Part shown: positions 63,001-64,000 of the stretch, in pieces | Layout of the letters: each line of letters begins with the position of its first letter | Numbering within the stretch: position 1 is the first letter of the stretch | Origin: Apostichopus japonicus | Taxonomy: Eukaryota; Echinodermata; Holothuroidea; Aspidochirotida; Stichopodidae | NCBI RefSeq assembly: GCF_037975245.1 | Contig: NC_092568.1 | Location: 19,053,001 to 19,117,000, forward strand | DNA: 64,000 bases | Direction: 5' to 3' | Position numbers and translations under genes: made by a program | Notes under the pieces: model-generated | Database searches by the model: none | Told to the model about the DNA's origin: nothing | Seen by the model: only the letters and a program-made list of their open reading frames with translations

Positions 63001-63590
63001 CCATGTATTAAGAGTTCACTCGTCAAAGGTTTATTTTTGGAGTTATTCTCCTTGACAAAGTTTCATAATGCAATGTTGACTTCAAATGACCCTTGACATG
63101 TACAAAGGTTGTTATACTCACTAAGATGGATCCACAAATTCATCAAAACTTTATTTTTGAAACTTAGAAGGCTCTCAGACTGACCGCTGTTGACCAAAAA
63201 TGAGCTTTGGCCTCCACAACAAACTATAAATTAGGTGAATCTACATAACAAATAGGAGGTTAATTTAAGCCTTACTTACCTGTAGAATTTATCATGGTAT
63301 TCAAGGTTGTCAGATATTGACCTCAGACGACCTTTAACCTCTACCAAACACAATAAGGTTCTTGTACTCACTGAGGTGAATCCCACATATCAAATACTAA
63401 ACTAATCCATCATGCACTGTTGGTTACAAGCCAAAGTCACACACAAGCATACCATCACCATGGTTACATCACTTCAGTGTGTCATACCCAAGACACTACC
63501 TGCTATAGAACATACATAAGAGCCCAGCTTACCTTGCCAACAGGAGTATATGCATTAAGCAATCCATCATCTTCTTCTGGAGTGTCAAAT
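54052..63590 (-). CDS. POLA2: DNA polymerase alpha subunit B, C-terminal part (5' exons outside the window)
   Basis: Twelve exons, minus strand, in transcript order: 63590-63533, 62543-62461, 61648-61458, 60316-60228, 59929-59711, 59108-58938, 58229-58191, 57677-57604, 56471-56369, 55243-55137, 54586-54400, 54198-54052 (stop TGA). All are GT-AG and in phase: 488 residues, matching human POLA2 from about residue 110. Landmarks: ATPSQKY-like STPSQKY; VVGRICCDSVGKLN and NNYSLFPGQIIALEGINSTG (OB fold); AAGPFTTSDSLSYEPL, FGPFVDCNQEQ, LPSLRDVHHDFVYPQPPF and HFVSEPSTF (inactive phosphoesterase fold); then CINPGRLSKGQGGGTF and the C-terminus RIVRI. It is the scaffold subunit of the polymerase alpha-primase complex. 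The donor at 56369 (GAA|GTAGGT) is weak but gives the exact family spacing. One exon has only 13 codons. Confidence 0.95.
55375..55441. repeat. Purine-rich (AGAAAAA)n tract
   Basis: Degenerate A/G repeat in the POLA2 intron between exons 56369 and 55243; pyrimidine-rich on the transcribed strand. Confidence 0.8.
55499..55553. repeat. 10-bp G-rich minisatellite (sense strand) in a POLA2 intron
   Basis: Five copies of CACCCTCCCC on the plus strand, hence GGGGAGGGTG on the POLA2 sense strand: ten G-runs in about 50 bases, able to form G-quadruplexes. Confidence 0.95.
57081..57434 (-). mobile_element. MITE with GAAGACTCGC terminal repeats, copy 2 (inverted)
   Basis: Inverse copy of 35569-35912. 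AGGGTGTAAAGACTCGCGC at the left, then GTTTCGAATGAGGTGTAACA; the right end reads TTCAATGCCT. TTAA stands directly outside both ends, as for TTAA-targeting families; copy 1 does not show this. It lies in a POLA2 intron. Confidence 0.85.
62809..63340 (-). repeat. Satellite array with TGACCTTTGACCT motif in the POLA2 intron
   Basis: Five units with blocks at 62809 (perfect TGACCTTTGACCT), 62946, 63087, 63201 and 63328; spacing 114-141 bp. It is the inverse of the 48150-53000 family. Between blocks, CTCACT-AGGTGGATCCAC-type sequence and AAAACTTTATTTTTG recur. Confidence 0.8.
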
Positions 63591-64000
63591 CTGATCAAAC
63601 CAAATAGGGTCAAGGAAAAGAAAGCTGATCTGTGTAATTCTGTGGGATACATATCCTAAAACTTAGGGTGTCCAATTTAGTGTTCATGAATATTTTGTGT
63701 GGCAGTCTTTAGGTTTGTGAATAATATTTTCCCATAATACCGAAAACTAATAAAGGCTTCAGTGTGCACAAAAAGTGCAACACACCTCTCTGTCTTGTGT
63801 AGTGATTGGTTCCGTTTTTTGTATCATCTAGCCTTCAATAACTGAACCTTCTAATAAATTGATAAATTGTACCCTGATTGTGTCTGCTTGACTCACAAAT
63901 AGGACAGATCTCTTTTGACCATTCCCCTGTGGTAGAACACTTAATCTGGCCCAAGTCAGTTTAAAATGGTTGTCATGTATACTAACACCATATACAGTAC
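63591..64000 (-). other. POLA2 intron sequence up to the window end
   Basis: No further exon is recognisable. The next upstream POLA2 exon must end with a phase-1 overhang and lies outside or is too short to see. Confidence 0.5.

Overview
This is eukaryotic (metazoan) genomic DNA: AT-rich, with intron-split genes joined by GT-AG splice sites, long introns, microsatellites and many DNA-transposon remnants. The six genes I can read have clear vertebrate orthologues, with conserved splice positions where I could judge them. The gene set, the compactness and the repeat types point to a marine invertebrate deuterostome, most likely an echinoderm such as a sea cucumber. The phylum is inference; the sequence does not prove it.

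Layout. 1-3456 (+): 3' half of MEN1 (menin), three coding exons. 3457-14224: gene-free stretch with microsatellites, a Penelope-like retroelement fragment (8669-9400) and a MITE (11377-11742). 14225-20931 (-): complete ANKEF1 coding sequence (ankyrin/EF-hand protein), with a near-perfect RFX X-box at 21924-21937 upstream. 22632-25850: transposon cluster with an element nested inside another. 28435-34071: two COX7A-family genes head to head, COX7A (-) and COX7A2L/SCAF1 (+), with start codons only 244 bp apart. 34675-35912: LINE and MITE fragments. 36851-44640 (+): CCDC170, a coiled-coil protein, nine exons. 44641-54051: gene-free, with a 341-bp tandem duplication, a degenerate satellite carrying nuclear-receptor-like DR1 motifs, and a 3967-bp hAT element with a perfect 8-bp target duplication and further elements nested inside it. 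54052-63590 (-): twelve 3' exons of POLA2 (DNA polymerase alpha subunit B); its 5' exons lie beyond the window.

The genes do not form one pathway. MEN1 is chromatin regulation, POLA2 is replication priming, ANKEF1 and CCDC170 are probably axoneme or microtubule related, and the COX7A pair serves respiratory complex IV and supercomplexes. The most interesting unit is the COX7A/COX7A2L pair: two paralogues with matching exon structure sharing one short bidirectional promoter. Exon boundaries were worked out by hand from splice sites, reading phase and remembered vertebrate proteins; no alignment program or database was run.
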